A DNA stretch of 64,000 bases from Pseudomonas beijingensis (lineage in GTDB: Bacteria; Pseudomonadota; Gammaproteobacteria; Pseudomonadales; Pseudomonadaceae), in assembly GCF_030687295.1 (NCBI RefSeq), contig NZ_CP117425.1:1-64000 (forward strand). Direction: 5' to 3'. Of this stretch, positions 22,013 to 30,888 are shown in pieces. Each line of letters begins with the position of its first letter. Within the stretch, counting starts at the first letter, position 1. A program made the translations under genes and the position numbers. Under the pieces are notes generated by a model. The model was not told the DNA's origin, made no database searches, and worked only from the letters and a program-made list of their open reading frames with translations.

Positions 22013-22552
22013 ATGAAACGGCCACGCATTAGCGATTTTAAACATCAGATGTTCCGCTCGACCGCAATGCAGCTCGCTAAAGAGTTTTTGGTGGACGATC
22101 CTAGGGCACTAGCGGAGAAGGGTATTGATGTTGAGCGGATAAGGTACGAGCCGATAGCTCAAGAGGCGCTGGAACAATGCTATCTATGGGGCTCAGAGGC
22201 CCAACTTTATCCATGGGAGGATATACCTGGGTGGAAGAATCGCGACGGGAAAGCGTTTGACCTTTCTCTGTGGTATGACCGAGAGTTATGTGGACTTTGC
22301 TTTGCCACTCCAAAATCAAGCACCTTGTCCATCAAGGTAGTCCTCCTGGAGGGCAAGCCTGACGTCACTCATCCTCTAAAGGGTGAAGTTGCCGGTTTAG
22401 TATTGATCGCGATCAGCCGATACGCGCGAATGCTGAAGCTTAGCGAGATTGAGATTTTTGAGCCTGACCCTGGGGCCGTCCAGTGGTACCAGTATCTGGG
22501 CTTCGATTTCGACGACCAGCGGCGCCTTGTTATAGCGGTGAACGAGGCATAA
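22013..22552 (+). CDS. GNAT-like N-acetyltransferase
   Basis: This 179-residue protein starts at ATG 22013 (MKRPRISDFKHQMF). Its C-terminal half resembles a GNAT acetyltransferase: a strand-helix region (GEVAGLVLIAISRYARML) followed by IEIFEPDPGAVQWYQYLGFDF, like motif B of the fold. Donor and acceptor are unknown. Base composition is visibly lower in GC than in the flanking core genes, suggesting horizontal acquisition. A small gene starts two bases after its stop. The upstream ~88 bp is a repeated module shared with the DUF6124 locus. Confidence 0.65.
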   Translation: MKRPRISDFKHQMFRSTAMQLAKEFLVDDPRALAEKGIDVERIRYEPIAQEALEQCYLWGSEAQLYPWEDIPGWKNRDGKAFDLSLWYDRELCGLCFATPKSSTLSIKVVLLEGKPDVTHPLKGEVAGLVLIAISRYARMLKLSEIEIFEPDPGAVQWYQYLGFDFDDQRRLVIAVNEA

Positions 22553-22553
22553 C

Positions 22554-22754
22554 ATGATCCCCAATTCTATTGACGAGTTTTCCATGAAGACTTCCAAGCG
22601 CACTCCAAAGCCCTTGCTTGCAGCTCAGTACCAAGCGGAAGCCCGCCGTCTGGCTGGTTGCGCGACCAGTATTGAGCGCCAGTTCTTGTCGGTTAGCCTC
22701 GCCAAGGGTAAGGAGCTTGAACCCGTTGGCCGCATGGCTGGTGCCAGAACCTGA
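22554..22754 (+). CDS. Small hypothetical protein downstream of GNAT gene
   Basis: This is a basic protein of 66 residues from ATG 22554, or 56 from ATG 22584 (MKTSKRTPKPLLAAQYQ). It has no signal peptide or membrane segment and one or two predicted helices (LLAAQYQAEARRLAGC). I do not recognise it. Its start is two bases after the GNAT stop and a terminator follows, so the two form a small operon. Confidence 0.5.
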   Translation: MIPNSIDEFSMKTSKRTPKPLLAAQYQAEARRLAGCATSIERQFLSVSLAKGKELEPVGRMAGART

Positions 22755-22768
22755 GTTCTGCCGATACA

Positions 22769-22800
22769 AAAAAGACCGCCGAATGGCGGTTTTTGTTTTT
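22769..22800 (+). terminator. Terminator after GNAT operon
   Basis: The hairpin ACCGCC-GAAT-GGCGGT has A residues before it and TTTTGTTTTT after it. It may also serve the converging diguanylate cyclase gene. Confidence 0.85.
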
Positions 22801-22834
22801 TCCAGTTCCGACGGATGATGCAAAGCCAACCCGA

Positions 22835-23959
22835 CTAAGCAACAGCCACTCGATTGCGCCCCAGCGCCTTCGCCCGATACAGGGCCTTATCCGCATCGTT
22901 CATCAAGCTGTGAAGGTCCTTGTTACAGGCCTCCGTCGACGCGACGCCAAGGCTGGCGGTTATGCAGTGGACAGGCTCGATCATCAAACCCGCAATCGTA
23001 TCAATGAGCCGTTCTGCGATCTGGGTGGCGACTTCGATGGAAGTGTTAGGAAGCAGAATGGCGAACTCTTCCCCACCTAGTCGGCCGTGAATATCCGTCG
23101 CCCGAAATGACGAACTGATGACCATCCCCATCTCGCGCAAAACCTGATCCCCGACCTGATGGCCGTAGGTGTCGTTGATGTGCTTGAAGTGATCCATGTC
23201 CAACATGACCGCGCACAACCCTAACCGGTTGGTCTTGCATTCGTCGTAGAGCTGCTGGGCATGCTCGAAAAAAGCCCGCCGACTCTTCAGGCCGGTCAGT
23301 TCATCGGTTTGTGCGGCGCGGGTAGAAATGCTGTTCGCCTGTTCCATTTCACGGGTAAGACGAAAGGCGACTTCCAGGGCCTGGGACATTTTGTGTGTGG
23401 CGCGGGCAGCAAATGCGGCGAACACCAGGATCGAAAGGGCCATGCCGACTTGAATCGGCGACGGTTGAAACAGCAGCCAGACGGTACACGGAAACAACAC
23501 CAGGCCAATGGAGGCTAGCGTCATATCGCGGTAGGCCGAATAACAGGACACCGCGCTGACAGACATTCCGACGGTAAAGAGCATGACCAGTGCTTGGGAC
23601 AACAGATCGTCCGCCGGCATGACCACAAACGCCCCGCCGCCCCAGATGCTGGCGGATAGCACCAACGTGACCCAGTACCTGCGCTCCCAGCGTTGAGGCG
23701 TACGCTCACTTTCGTCGCTGCGAAAATAGGCAACGAACATCGCGATACGCAACAGCGTCGATGCGGTCAGGATGCCCAGCCACCAAAGAATGATGCTGTG
23801 CTCAAACCGATCCCAGCACAGCCAACTCAACATGATGGCAGCCATGTAACTGCCGAACACCGCAGAAACGGATTGGCGAAACAGTTGCTGCAATCGATCA
23901 GTCCGCACCTGCTCGGCTATGCAAAAATCCTGGCCATTGCGAGATCTTGGGCCACCCAT
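22835..23959 (-). CDS. Membrane-bound diguanylate cyclase
   Basis: This enzyme makes cyclic di-GMP from two GTP. The 374-residue product has about six hydrophobic segments in the first ~180 residues, a short helical linker, and a GGDEF domain with active-site GGEEF at 295-299. The product-binding I-site RATD lies five residues before it, so feedback inhibition is expected. ATG 23959 has AGGTGG upstream and is preferred to the TTG at 23983. It is a single gene between converging units; its input signal is unknown. Confidence 0.88.
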   Translation of the reverse strand: MGGPRSRNGQDFCIAEQVRTDRLQQLFRQSVSAVFGSYMAAIMLSWLCWDRFEHSIILWWLGILTASTLLRIAMFVAYFRSDESERTPQRWERRYWVTLVLSASIWGGGAFVVMPADDLLSQALVMLFTVGMSVSAVSCYSAYRDMTLASIGLVLFPCTVWLLFQPSPIQVGMALSILVFAAFAARATHKMSQALEVAFRLTREMEQANSISTRAAQTDELTGLKSRRAFFEHAQQLYDECKTNRLGLCAVMLDMDHFKHINDTYGHQVGDQVLREMGMVISSSFRATDIHGRLGGEEFAILLPNTSIEVATQIAERLIDTIAGLMIEPVHCITASLGVASTEACNKDLHSLMNDADKALYRAKALGRNRVAVA

Positions 23960-24033
23960 TTGATCCACCTGATCGTGACGCAACTAAAGCGGCGATTGTG
24001 GCACCCTGCCACCAACGCAAACAACTGAATTAC

Positions 24034-24077
24034 TGTGGCGAGGGGATTTATCCCCGCTGGGCTGCGAAGCAGCCCCA
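24034..24077. repeat. REP element (GTGGCGAGGGG type)
   Basis: This single element, TGTGGCGAGGGGATTTATCC through GCTGCGAAGCAGCCC, is nearly identical to the arm at 7904. Confidence 0.8.
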
Positions 24078-24161
24078 ACCCTTCCTACAACCAAACTGTG
24101 CATCATCTTCTTTACAGGAGCAGGCTGGAATCAATCCGCAATAACGGGTGAACCCGCCAAA

Positions 24162-24191
24162 GAAAAACCCGACGCTTTAGGTCGGGTTTTT
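24162..24191 (-). terminator. Terminator of LprI-like gene
   Basis: The stem AAAACCCGAC / GTCGGGTTTT has an A run upstream and a T run downstream. Read on the minus strand it follows the stop of the gene at 24215-24589. Confidence 0.85.
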
Positions 24192-24214
24192 CAGCGAAGG
24201 CAAGTTGTTACGGG

Positions 24215-24589
24215 TTACTCGACTTGCGACAGCTTGGCATCGTCGCAACCGGCAGCACGGCACTCGCGCTCGACAGCCTTGAGTATGACGATACGCGCCT
24301 CGGTCTTCTCATTGGCACAGTCCAGGTAGAGCAGGCCATCGTTGGAACAGGCGCTGTCACGATTTTTGATCCACTGGATTTGAGCGGCTTTCACCTTTTT
24401 CTTTTGCTCCGGGTTCAGAGCACTCATCGTCTTCTTGTATTGATCGTTGATGTCCTGATCCGACTGAACCATTTTCAGCGACGCGCAATAGGTTCTGTCA
24501 TAGGCGTTTCTAGGGTTATCGCAACTCATCGCAGATGCCGATGCGGATGCCATTGCCAGCAATGCCCCAACCAACAAAGACTTGATCAC
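24215..24589 (-). CDS. Secreted LprI/DUF1311-like protein
   Basis: This 124-residue protein has a signal peptide (MIKSLLVGALLAMASASASA) and a mature part rich in Cys. The central region DINDQYKKTMSAL...KVKAAQIQWIKNRDSAC is typical of DUF1311/LprI proteins, some of which inhibit lysozyme. Conserved Trp (QIQWIKNRD) and Cys residues are present, suggesting disulfides in the periplasm. Its function here is not established. It is monocistronic, ended by the hairpin at 24162-24191. Confidence 0.78.
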   Translation of the reverse strand: MIKSLLVGALLAMASASASAMSCDNPRNAYDRTYCASLKMVQSDQDINDQYKKTMSALNPEQKKKVKAAQIQWIKNRDSACSNDGLLYLDCANEKTEARIVILKAVERECRAAGCDDAKLSQVE

Positions 24590-24739
24590 TCACTTCTCTC
24601 CCTGAATGGCCTCTATTGATTAGAGGTCGCGGCGTGAATTTATCATGAGGGTTGTAGAACAATGAAGCGGATCCGATGGCCTTCAGCTCCTCGATTGCAG
24701 CGGCGCTTATCCACACCATCGATCCATAACGCAGTCCCT

Positions 24740-24850
24740 TGTGGCGAGGGGATTTATCCCCGCTGGGTTGCGCAGCAACCCCAAAAATCTCCATGCAACC
24801 AAAAGTCTGTGGCGAGGGAGCTTGCTCCCGCTGGGCTGCGCAGCAGCCCC
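24740..24850. repeat. Two REP elements upstream of DUF6124 locus
   Basis: Direct-orientation copies lie at 24740-24782 (GTGGCGAGGGGATTT type) and 24808-24850 (GTGGCGAGGGAGCTTGC type). In the surrounding gap (24590-24989) I see no gene. A perfect DnaA box lies at 24707-24715, and a 6-bp hairpin (CCTCTA/TAGAGG) at about 24610-24626. Confidence 0.75.
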
Positions 24851-24989
24851 AAACCATCCAAACACATTCCTACAGACCAACCCGTGCCAGCTACCCCGTC
24901 CCTTCTCAAGTATCCCTCTAGCCTGAACTACAGGTCATAAACACCACATGTTCATCCTCCCACCCCAACCCGTCCACCAGGCTACCCAA

Positions 24990-25078
24990 CCTTGCGCCTT
25001 TACCTACAACTACGCCAGAATCCGCCCGCTTGTGCACCTTGCCCCTGGGTTCTATCGTTTTCCTGCCACTGCCCATCA
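24990..25078 (+). repeat. Copy B of the ~88-bp repeated module, before DUF6124 leader
   Basis: This is the partner of 21912-21999. It runs directly into the structured leader, with CCACT...AGTGG forming a small hairpin at its end (about 25066-25082). Both copies sit upstream of small accessory genes in the same orientation. Confidence 0.75.
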
Positions 25079-25284
25079 GTGGTCGGGTTTAGTAGCCCGA
25101 GGTATTTAGTAAGGTGCAAAGCTCTATCAATCAGGTATTTCCATGCCTGTATTTGATGGCGGTTGTGCGCAGGGCGCCCTCGGGCGCGCCGGCTTGCTAA
25201 GTCCCCGGTCTACTAACCTGCGTACAGCTGCCACCCCTTGTTTAGTAGCTAGAGGGTTGCGGCTTCAACTATAGGACTTAGTAC
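25079..25284 (+). ncRNA. Putative structured 5' leader of the DUF6124 gene
   Basis: The 206 bases before the DUF6124 start codon contain several nested stems. A hairpin TCGGG/CCCGA (25083-25100) displays TTTAGTAG in its loop. A 9-bp stem P1 (25165-25173 with 25217-25225) encloses P2 (GCGCC/GGCGC, loop CTCG, 25174-25187) and P3 (CCGG/CCGG, 25189-25208), making a three-way junction. TTTAGTA occurs at 25088, 25105 and 25241, and CTTAGTA at 25277-25283, between AGGA (25273-25276) and the ATG. The complement CTACTAA is at 25210-25216 and could pair with any of them. The pairing was deduced by eye. A protein-binding DNA repeat is an alternative reading. Confidence 0.5.
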
Positions 25285-25644
25285 ATGTTCAAACCTACAC
25301 CGAATCCGCCAGAGGCGGACCAAGCTCCCCCGCGCACCAAATCCAAGGCCAAAAAGCACGACGAAGCCACCAAACGCGTCCTGGATCACTACCTGCTCCC
25401 AAAACCGGAAAAGTCCGAAGATACGTCCCAACCGGGCCAGCTCTTCACCGTCGCAAAAAACGCCGACAACGAATCCCTCCTCGCCAACCTCAGCGAAACC
25501 CTGGCGGCAGCCGACGCGATGGTCAGCAACCTGGCCTTCGATCTGGAAGGTCAGCGCCGCCACATCCTTCTCGGCATCCAGCAATTGATTGAGCTGAGTT
25601 CATTGCTGGCTAACCGGGTGTTGGATAACGTTGATCCGCGATAG
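25285..25644 (+). CDS. DUF6124 family protein
   Basis: This 119-residue soluble protein begins MFKPTPNPPEADQ, typical of the DUF6124 family found in several copies in many fluorescent pseudomonads. The first ~60 residues are Pro/Lys/charged and probably disordered. The second half (ESLLANLSETLAAADAMVSN, RRHILLGIQQLIELSSLLANRVLDN) forms two to three helices. No catalytic motif is visible, and I know of no function. Translation starts at ATG 25285 after AGGA, with a CTTAGTA motif in between. It is followed by a terminator, so it is a single-gene unit with an unusually long leader. Confidence 0.8.
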   Translation: MFKPTPNPPEADQAPPRTKSKAKKHDEATKRVLDHYLLPKPEKSEDTSQPGQLFTVAKNADNESLLANLSETLAAADAMVSNLAFDLEGQRRHILLGIQQLIELSSLLANRVLDNVDPR

Positions 25645-25663
25645 CAAATAAACATCCTTCCCA

Positions 25664-25701
25664 AAAGCAAACCCGACATCTTGCGTCGGGTTCGCTTTTT
25701 T
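25664..25701 (+). terminator. Terminator after DUF6124 gene
   Basis: The stem AAAAGCAAACCCGAC / GTCGGGTTCGCTTTT (one mismatch) is followed by a T run. Confidence 0.88.
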
Positions 25702-25794
25702 AACGCTCCAGAAACACGAAAGCCCGCAGATATTTCTATGAATGCCCGTGATCTTGCGGATTTTTGCCCATCACGCATATTTCCGAGCAAAAAA

Positions 25795-25832
25795 AACGGG
25801 CCTGCATTCCCACGCAGCCCCGTTTTTTTCAC
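25795..25832 (-). terminator. Terminator after metQ
   Basis: A run of A, the imperfect stem ACGGG.CTGC / GCAG.CCCGT and a run of T lie 13 bases beyond the metQ stop. The symmetrical A and T runs would allow bidirectional function. Confidence 0.85.
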
Positions 25833-25844
25833 CACCTGATCAGC

Positions 25845-26618
25845 TCAAAACGCCGGCAAAACCGCCCCTTTGTACTTCTCAAGAATAAAAGCCTTCACCT
25901 CCGGCGTATGCAAAGCCGCAACCAGCTTCTTCATCGCCTCACTGTCCTTATCATCCTCACGGGCAACCAGAATGTTCACATAAGGCGAGTCACTACCCTC
26001 AATCACCAACGCATCCTTGGAAGGATCAAGCTTGGCCTCCAACGCATAGTTGGTGTTAATCAACGCCAGATCCACCTGAGTCAGCACCCGCGGAATGGTC
26101 GCCGCTTCCAGCTCGCGGAACTTCAAATCTTTTGGATTCTCGGTGATGTCCTTGGTCGTCGACAGGATGTTGTTCGAATCCTTCAACTTGATCACCCCAG
26201 CCTTCGCCAGCAGCAACAGCGCACGACCACCGTTAGTAGCGTCGTTCGGGATCACTACGTTGGCACCGCCCGGCAGTTCGGTAAGTGCCTTGTACTTGCT
26301 GGAATAAGCGCCCAGGGGTTCCAGGTGCACACCGGCCACGCTCACCAGGTGCGTGCCCTTGGCCTTGTTGAACTCATCCAGGTACGGCTGGTGCTGGAAG
26401 AAGTTGGCGTCCAGGCGCTTTTCCGCAACCTGCACGTTGGGCTGGATGTAGTCGGTGAAGACTTTGACCTTGAGGTCTACGCCTTGCTTTTCCAATGCCG
26501 GTTTGACGAATTCGAGGATTTCCGCGTGCGGCACCGGGGTGGCCGCGACGGTCAGGGTGTCGGCGGCGTGGGCGGAAAACGCTGCGGCGGCAGCGAAGGC
26601 AACCAGTAGTTTCTTCAT
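25845..26618 (-). CDS. metQ: Methionine ABC transporter substrate-binding protein MetQ
   Basis: MetQ captures methionine in the periplasm for the MetNI importer. The 257-residue NlpA-family product has a cleavable signal peptide (KKLLVAFAAAAAFSAHA) without a lipobox Cys, followed by the conserved TPVPHAEILEFVKP, YIQPN, NFFQHQPYLDEFN and VIPNDATNGGRALLLL. It is the last gene of the minus-strand metN-metI-metQ operon, 79 bp after metI. By position it corresponds to PA5505. Confidence 0.93.
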   Translation of the reverse strand: MKKLLVAFAAAAAFSAHAADTLTVAATPVPHAEILEFVKPALEKQGVDLKVKVFTDYIQPNVQVAEKRLDANFFQHQPYLDEFNKAKGTHLVSVAGVHLEPLGAYSSKYKALTELPGGANVVIPNDATNGGRALLLLAKAGVIKLKDSNNILSTTKDITENPKDLKFRELEAATIPRVLTQVDLALINTNYALEAKLDPSKDALVIEGSDSPYVNILVAREDDKDSEAMKKLVAALHTPEVKAFILEKYKGAVLPAF

Positions 26619-26697
26619 TCAGCTAACTCCTTTTGAAGCGCCTGCTCTCGGCGCCTGCCAGCGAATGGCCGGCTCATGGTTTATCGGCCGCGAGGCC

Positions 26698-27371
26698 TTA
26701 TTTTCTAGAAAAATGCACAACCAACTTGTCGCCCACGGTTTGCAGGACCTGAACCAGCACCAGCAGCAACACCACTGTGACCACCATGACATCGGTCTGG
26801 AAACGCTGGTAACCGAACCGGATGGCCAGGTCGCCCAAACCACCGGCGCCGACCACACCGGCCATGGCCGTGTAGGACACCAGCGTAATCGCTGTCACCG
26901 TAATCGCGGCAAAAATGCCCGGGCGGGCTTCCGGCAGCAAGGCGTTGACGATGATCTGCCGCGTCGTTGCGCCCATGGCCTGGGTCGCTTCGATGATGCC
27001 GCGGTCGACTTCGCGCAGGGCGGTTTCCACCAGGCGGGCGAAGAACGGTGTCGCCGACCACCAGCGGAGGGATCGCGCCGGCCACGCCCAGGGAGGTGCC
27101 GGTGATCAATACCGTGAACGGGATCATCACGATCAACAGGATGATGAACGGCAGCGAACGCAGGATGTTCACGATCAGCGACAGCAGCGCATACACGCCG
27201 CGGGCTTCGAGCAACTGGCGCGGGCTGCACCAGGAACAGCAACACGCCCAGGGGCAAGCCGAGCAGCACGGTGAACAGCAGCGAACCGAACAGCATCAGG
27301 AAGGTGTCGCCCGTTGCCAGCCAGATTTCCAGCCAGTCGATGTTGGAGAAGAACGAACTCAACAGTTCCAT
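26698..27371 (-). pseudogene. metI: Methionine ABC transporter permease MetI, two frameshifts
   Basis: The gene encodes a five-helix permease for methionine. Reading from ATG 27371 gives a normal MetI start ([13 protein letters not shown]...GVLLFLVQP). An extra base in a G run (27222-27224, plus strand) then shifts the frame. The middle part (LLEARGVYALLSL...IPPLVVG) is in a second frame, until loss of two bases (CG of GGCGCGACA) near 27051-27054 moves the rest (FFARLVETALREVDRG...VVHFSRK) to a third. Repaired length is 224 residues, normal for the family, and all segments are well conserved. Sequence errors are therefore as likely as true inactivation. The ATG overlaps the metN stop (TAATG). 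Confidence 0.93.
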
Positions 27372-28378
27372 TAGCGCAGCACCTCCATGTGGACATCGGC
27401 CGCGGTGAAGCGGGCAAACGCCGCCTCCATGTCACCGCCGGTGATGGCGAGGGTCAGTTGCCCGTAGGGGGTGTCTTTGATGCGGTCGATACGACCGGCG
27501 AGGATGCTGTAGTCCACCCCGGTTTCCCGGGCGACGGTGCCGAGCAACGGCGCGTAGGTCGCGTCGCCCTGGAACGTCAGACGCACGATACGCCCTGGCA
27601 CGTGGGCGAAATCGTCGCGCTGTTCGCTTTCGTCGATCTGCTCGTCTTCCTGGACGAAACGCTTGGTGGTCGGGTGCTTCGGATGTAGGAACACTTCGGC
27701 CACCGGGCCTTGTTCGACGATCACACCGGCGTCCATTACCGCTACTTGATCGCAAACGCGGCGGATCACGTCCATTTCATGGGTGATCAGCACGATGGTC
27801 AGCTTCAGCTCGCGGTTGATTTCCGCTAGCAGTTGCAGCACCGAGGCGGTGGTCTGCGGGTCGAGGGCGCTGGTGGCCTCGTCGCATAGCAGGATCTTGG
27901 GTTTGGTCGCCAGGGCGCGGGCGATGCCGACGCGCTGCTTCTGGCCGCCGGACAGTTGCGCCGGGTATTTGCGGGCGTGGTCGGACAGCCCTACCCGCGC
28001 CAGCAGCTCGGCGACGCGTTGGTCGATTTCGCTGCGGGACAATTCGCCGGCCAGCGTCAGTGGCAGGGCCACATTGTCGGCCACGGTCTTGGACGCCAGC
28101 AGATTGAAGTGCTGGAAGATCATCCCGACTTGCTGGCGGAAGCGGCGCAGGCCGCTGGCGTCCAGGGCGGTGACTTCTTCGCCGTCGACGATGATCTTGC
28201 CGCCCGTGGAATCCTCCAGGCGATTGATCAGGCGCAGCAGGGTACTTTTTCCCGCACCGGAATGGCCAATCAGGCCGAAGACCTGACCGTTCTCAATCGT
28301 CAGACTGGTCGGATGCAGGGCGGGGATATCCCTACCGGCGACCCGGTAGGTTTTATGGACGTCTTGAAACTCGATCAC
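27371..28378 (-). CDS. metN: Methionine ABC transporter ATP-binding protein MetN
   Basis: MetN drives methionine import. The 335-residue product has Walker A GHSGAGKS (38-45), the signature LSGGQKQR, Walker [13 protein letters not shown] and an H-loop (LITHEMDV), followed by the C-terminal NIL/ACT-like domain (about 265-335) through which MetN is inhibited by internal methionine. It heads the metNIQ operon. No S-box or SAM riboswitch is apparent in the 120 bases upstream. Confidence 0.94.
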   Translation of the reverse strand: MIEFQDVHKTYRVAGRDIPALHPTSLTIENGQVFGLIGHSGAGKSTLLRLINRLEDSTGGKIIVDGEEVTALDASGLRRFRQQVGMIFQHFNLLASKTVADNVALPLTLAGELSRSEIDQRVAELLARVGLSDHARKYPAQLSGGQKQRVGIARALATKPKILLCDEATSALDPQTTASVLQLLAEINRELKLTIVLITHEMDVIRRVCDQVAVMDAGVIVEQGPVAEVFLHPKHPTTKRFVQEDEQIDESEQRDDFAHVPGRIVRLTFQGDATYAPLLGTVARETGVDYSILAGRIDRIKDTPYGQLTLAITGGDMEAAFARFTAADVHMEVLR

Positions 28379-28642
28379 GTAGCGAACCTTGTGGGGCGCG
28401 TTGGAAAAGGATCAGCGGTTAGCCGGGCGCGCATTTTAGCCTGTCCGTATAGAGGTTCTTAGCATTTATTTGCGATCAGACCTGTCATTTGGCAATAACG
28501 CGATCAAAGGCCATAAAAAAGGAACACGGCCAAACGGCGTCGGTCACTCATTAAGCCACTCGAAATGCCGAGGTCATGTGCCTGCGGCATCGAACTCAAG
28601 AGTCCTGGCCACGGCGAGGAACGTAAAGAGGAGTCATGCCTG

Positions 28643-30781
28643 ATGAGTATCAACAAGCCCACGGTCAACAAGAGCCAACTGGCCGGGACCGACACCCTGG
28701 ATCGCGGCAACACCAACGCCAAGCTCGAAAGCCTGGAACAGTTTCGCTCCGACGCCACCGAACAGGCGTTGCGCACCAACCAAGGCGTGAAAATCGCCGA
28801 TAACCAGAACACCCTTCGTGTCGGCGCTCGCGGTCCCTCGCTGCTGGAAGACTTCATCATGCGTGAAAAAATCACGCACTTTGACCATGAGCGCATCCCG
28901 GAGCGCATCGTCCACGCCCGCGGCACTGGCGCCCATGGCTACTTTCAGAGCTATGAGGCGCATTCGGCGCTGACCAAGGCCGGTTTCCTACAAGACCCGA
29001 GTAAGAAAACCCCGGTGTTCGTGCGTTTTTCCACTGTGCAAGGTCCACGAGGTTCCGGCGACACCGTGCGCGACGTGCGTGGCTTTGCGGTCAAGTTTTT
29101 CACCGAGGAAGGCAACTTCGACTTGGTGGGCAACAACATGCCGGTGTTTTTCATCCAGGATGCGATCAAATTTCCCGACTTCGTCCACGCGGTGAAACCC
29201 GAGCCCCACAATGAAATACCTACCGGCGGTTCGGCTCACGACACCTTCTGGGATTTTGTCTCGCTGGTGCCGGAATCGGCCCACATGGTGATCTGGGCGA
29301 TGTCCGACCGGGCCATTCCGAAAAGCCTGCGCAGCATGCAAGGCTTCGGCGTGCACACCTTCCGCATGATCAACGCTGAAGGCAAAAGCAGCTTCGTCAA
29401 ATTCCACTGGCGCCCTACAGTCGGGACGTGTTCATTGGTGTGGGACGAAGCTCAGAAACTCGCTGGTAAGGACACGGACTACCACCGTCGCGATCTTTGG
29501 GAGTCGATCGAGATGGGCGACTACCCGGAATGGGAGTTCGGTGTGCAGATTGTCGCCGAGGAAGACGAGCACAACTTCGACTTCGACCTGCTCGACCCGA
29601 CCAAGATCATCCCTGAAGAGCTGGTGCCCATCACGCCCCTGGGCAAGATGGTGCTGAACCGCAACCCGGACAATTTCTTCGCCGAAGTCGAGCAGGTTGC
29701 GTTCTGCCCCGGGCATATCGTGCCGGGCATCGATTTCTCCAACGATCCGCTGCTACAAGGTCGGCTGTTTTCCTACACCGATACGCAGATCAGCCGACTC
29801 GGTGGACCGAATTTTCATGAGCTGCCGATCAACCGGGCGATCACGCCGGTGCACAACGGCCAGCGCGATGCCATGCACCGCACCACCATCGACAAGGGGC
29901 GCACGTCCTATGAGCCGAACTCCATCGACGGTGGCTGGCCGAAGGAAACCCCGCCCGGCCCGGAAGACGGCGGCTTTGAAAGTTATCCAGAGCGTATCGA
30001 TGCCTACAAGATCCGCCAACGCAGCGATTCGTTCGCCGACCATTTCTCCCAGGCGCGGTTGTTCTACAAGAGCATGAGCCCCCACGAAAAAGAGCACATC
30101 ATCGCTGCCTACAGCTTCGAGCTGGGCAAGGTGGAGCGGGAGTTCATCCGGAAGCGGCAGGTGAATGAGATCCTCGCCAACATCGACTTGGAGCTGGCTG
30201 GGCGGGTAGCGAAAAACCTCGGCTTGCCGGCGCCGACCGCGGGGACTGTCGATGTTCCGACGCCTTCGCTGGAGCAATCCCCAGCCTTGAGTCAGGCGAA
30301 CCTGCTGTCCGGCGACATCAAGACGCGAAAAGTGGCGGTGCTGGTGGCCAACGGTGTCGATGGGGCGATCATCGATGCCCTCAAGCAGGCCCTGGAGGCC
30401 GAGGGCGCTCACGCCAAAGTGCTGGGGCCGACTTCGGCGCCGGTGACCACCGCCGATGGGCAGACGTTGGCGGTAGATGCGTCCATGGAAGGCTTGCCGT
30501 CGATTGCCTTTGACGCGGTATTCGTACCGGGTGGCGCGGAGTCGATCAAGGCCTTGAGTCGCGACGGCGTGGCGTTGCATTACGTGCTGGAGGCCTACAA
30601 GCATCTGAAAGCCATTGGGCTTCATGGTGAGGCCCGGCAGTTGTTGGTGGAGTTGAAGCTGGAGGTGGATGCGGGGTTGATCGAAGACGCGGATGCGAGC
30701 GGTTTTTCGCGGTTTTTTGCGGCGATTGCTCAGCATCGGGTTTGGGCGCGGGAGCCGAAGGCGAAGGCTGTTCCGGCTTGA
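28643..30781 (+). CDS. katE: Catalase HPII (large-subunit, clade 2)
   Basis: KatE decomposes hydrogen peroxide, typically in stationary phase. The 712-residue product has the catalytic His (H91, [14 protein letters not shown]), the distal Asn ([11 protein letters not shown]) and the heme-ligand Tyr ([12 protein letters not shown]). A C-terminal flavodoxin/DJ-1-like domain (about 560-700; [14 protein letters not shown]) defines the large-subunit class. ATG 28643 is used, with GAGGAG somewhat far upstream (about 14 bases). It lies between the met and znu operons, where P. aeruginosa has no katE, so its location is specific to this lineage. A REP pair follows. Confidence 0.95.
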   Translation: MSINKPTVNKSQLAGTDTLDRGNTNAKLESLEQFRSDATEQALRTNQGVKIADNQNTLRVGARGPSLLEDFIMREKITHFDHERIPERIVHARGTGAHGYFQSYEAHSALTKAGFLQDPSKKTPVFVRFSTVQGPRGSGDTVRDVRGFAVKFFTEEGNFDLVGNNMPVFFIQDAIKFPDFVHAVKPEPHNEIPTGGSAHDTFWDFVSLVPESAHMVIWAMSDRAIPKSLRSMQGFGVHTFRMINAEGKSSFVKFHWRPTVGTCSLVWDEAQKLAGKDTDYHRRDLWESIEMGDYPEWEFGVQIVAEEDEHNFDFDLLDPTKIIPEELVPITPLGKMVLNRNPDNFFAEVEQVAFCPGHIVPGIDFSNDPLLQGRLFSYTDTQISRLGGPNFHELPINRAITPVHNGQRDAMHRTTIDKGRTSYEPNSIDGGWPKETPPGPEDGGFESYPERIDAYKIRQRSDSFADHFSQARLFYKSMSPHEKEHIIAAYSFELGKVEREFIRKRQVNEILANIDLELAGRVAKNLGLPAPTAGTVDVPTPSLEQSPALSQANLLSGDIKTRKVAVLVANGVDGAIIDALKQALEAEGAHAKVLGPTSAPVTTADGQTLAVDASMEGLPSIAFDAVFVPGGAESIKALSRDGVALHYVLEAYKHLKAIGLHGEARQLLVELKLEVDAGLIEDADASGFSRFFAAIAQHRVWAREPKAKAVPA

Positions 30782-30814
30782 GGGTTGTCTGAAAGCGCTT
30801 TGTTGCTGATAGGA

Positions 30815-30886
30815 CGCTATCGCGGGCAAGCCTTGCTCCCACAGGAGATCGAATTAACCTGTGGGAGCAAGGCTTGCCCGCGATGC
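30815..30886. repeat. Inverted REP pair (GTGGGAGC type) between converging genes
   Basis: CGCTATCGCGGGCAAGCCTT is mirrored by GCTTGCCCGCGATGC, giving a long hairpin between katE and the lipoprotein gene. It may terminate both. Confidence 0.85.
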
Positions 30887-30888
30887 TT

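Noticed and set aside
28379..28642. SAM riboswitch or S-box before metN
   Set aside because: No matching core motifs or terminator/antiterminator pair seen in the short divergent region.
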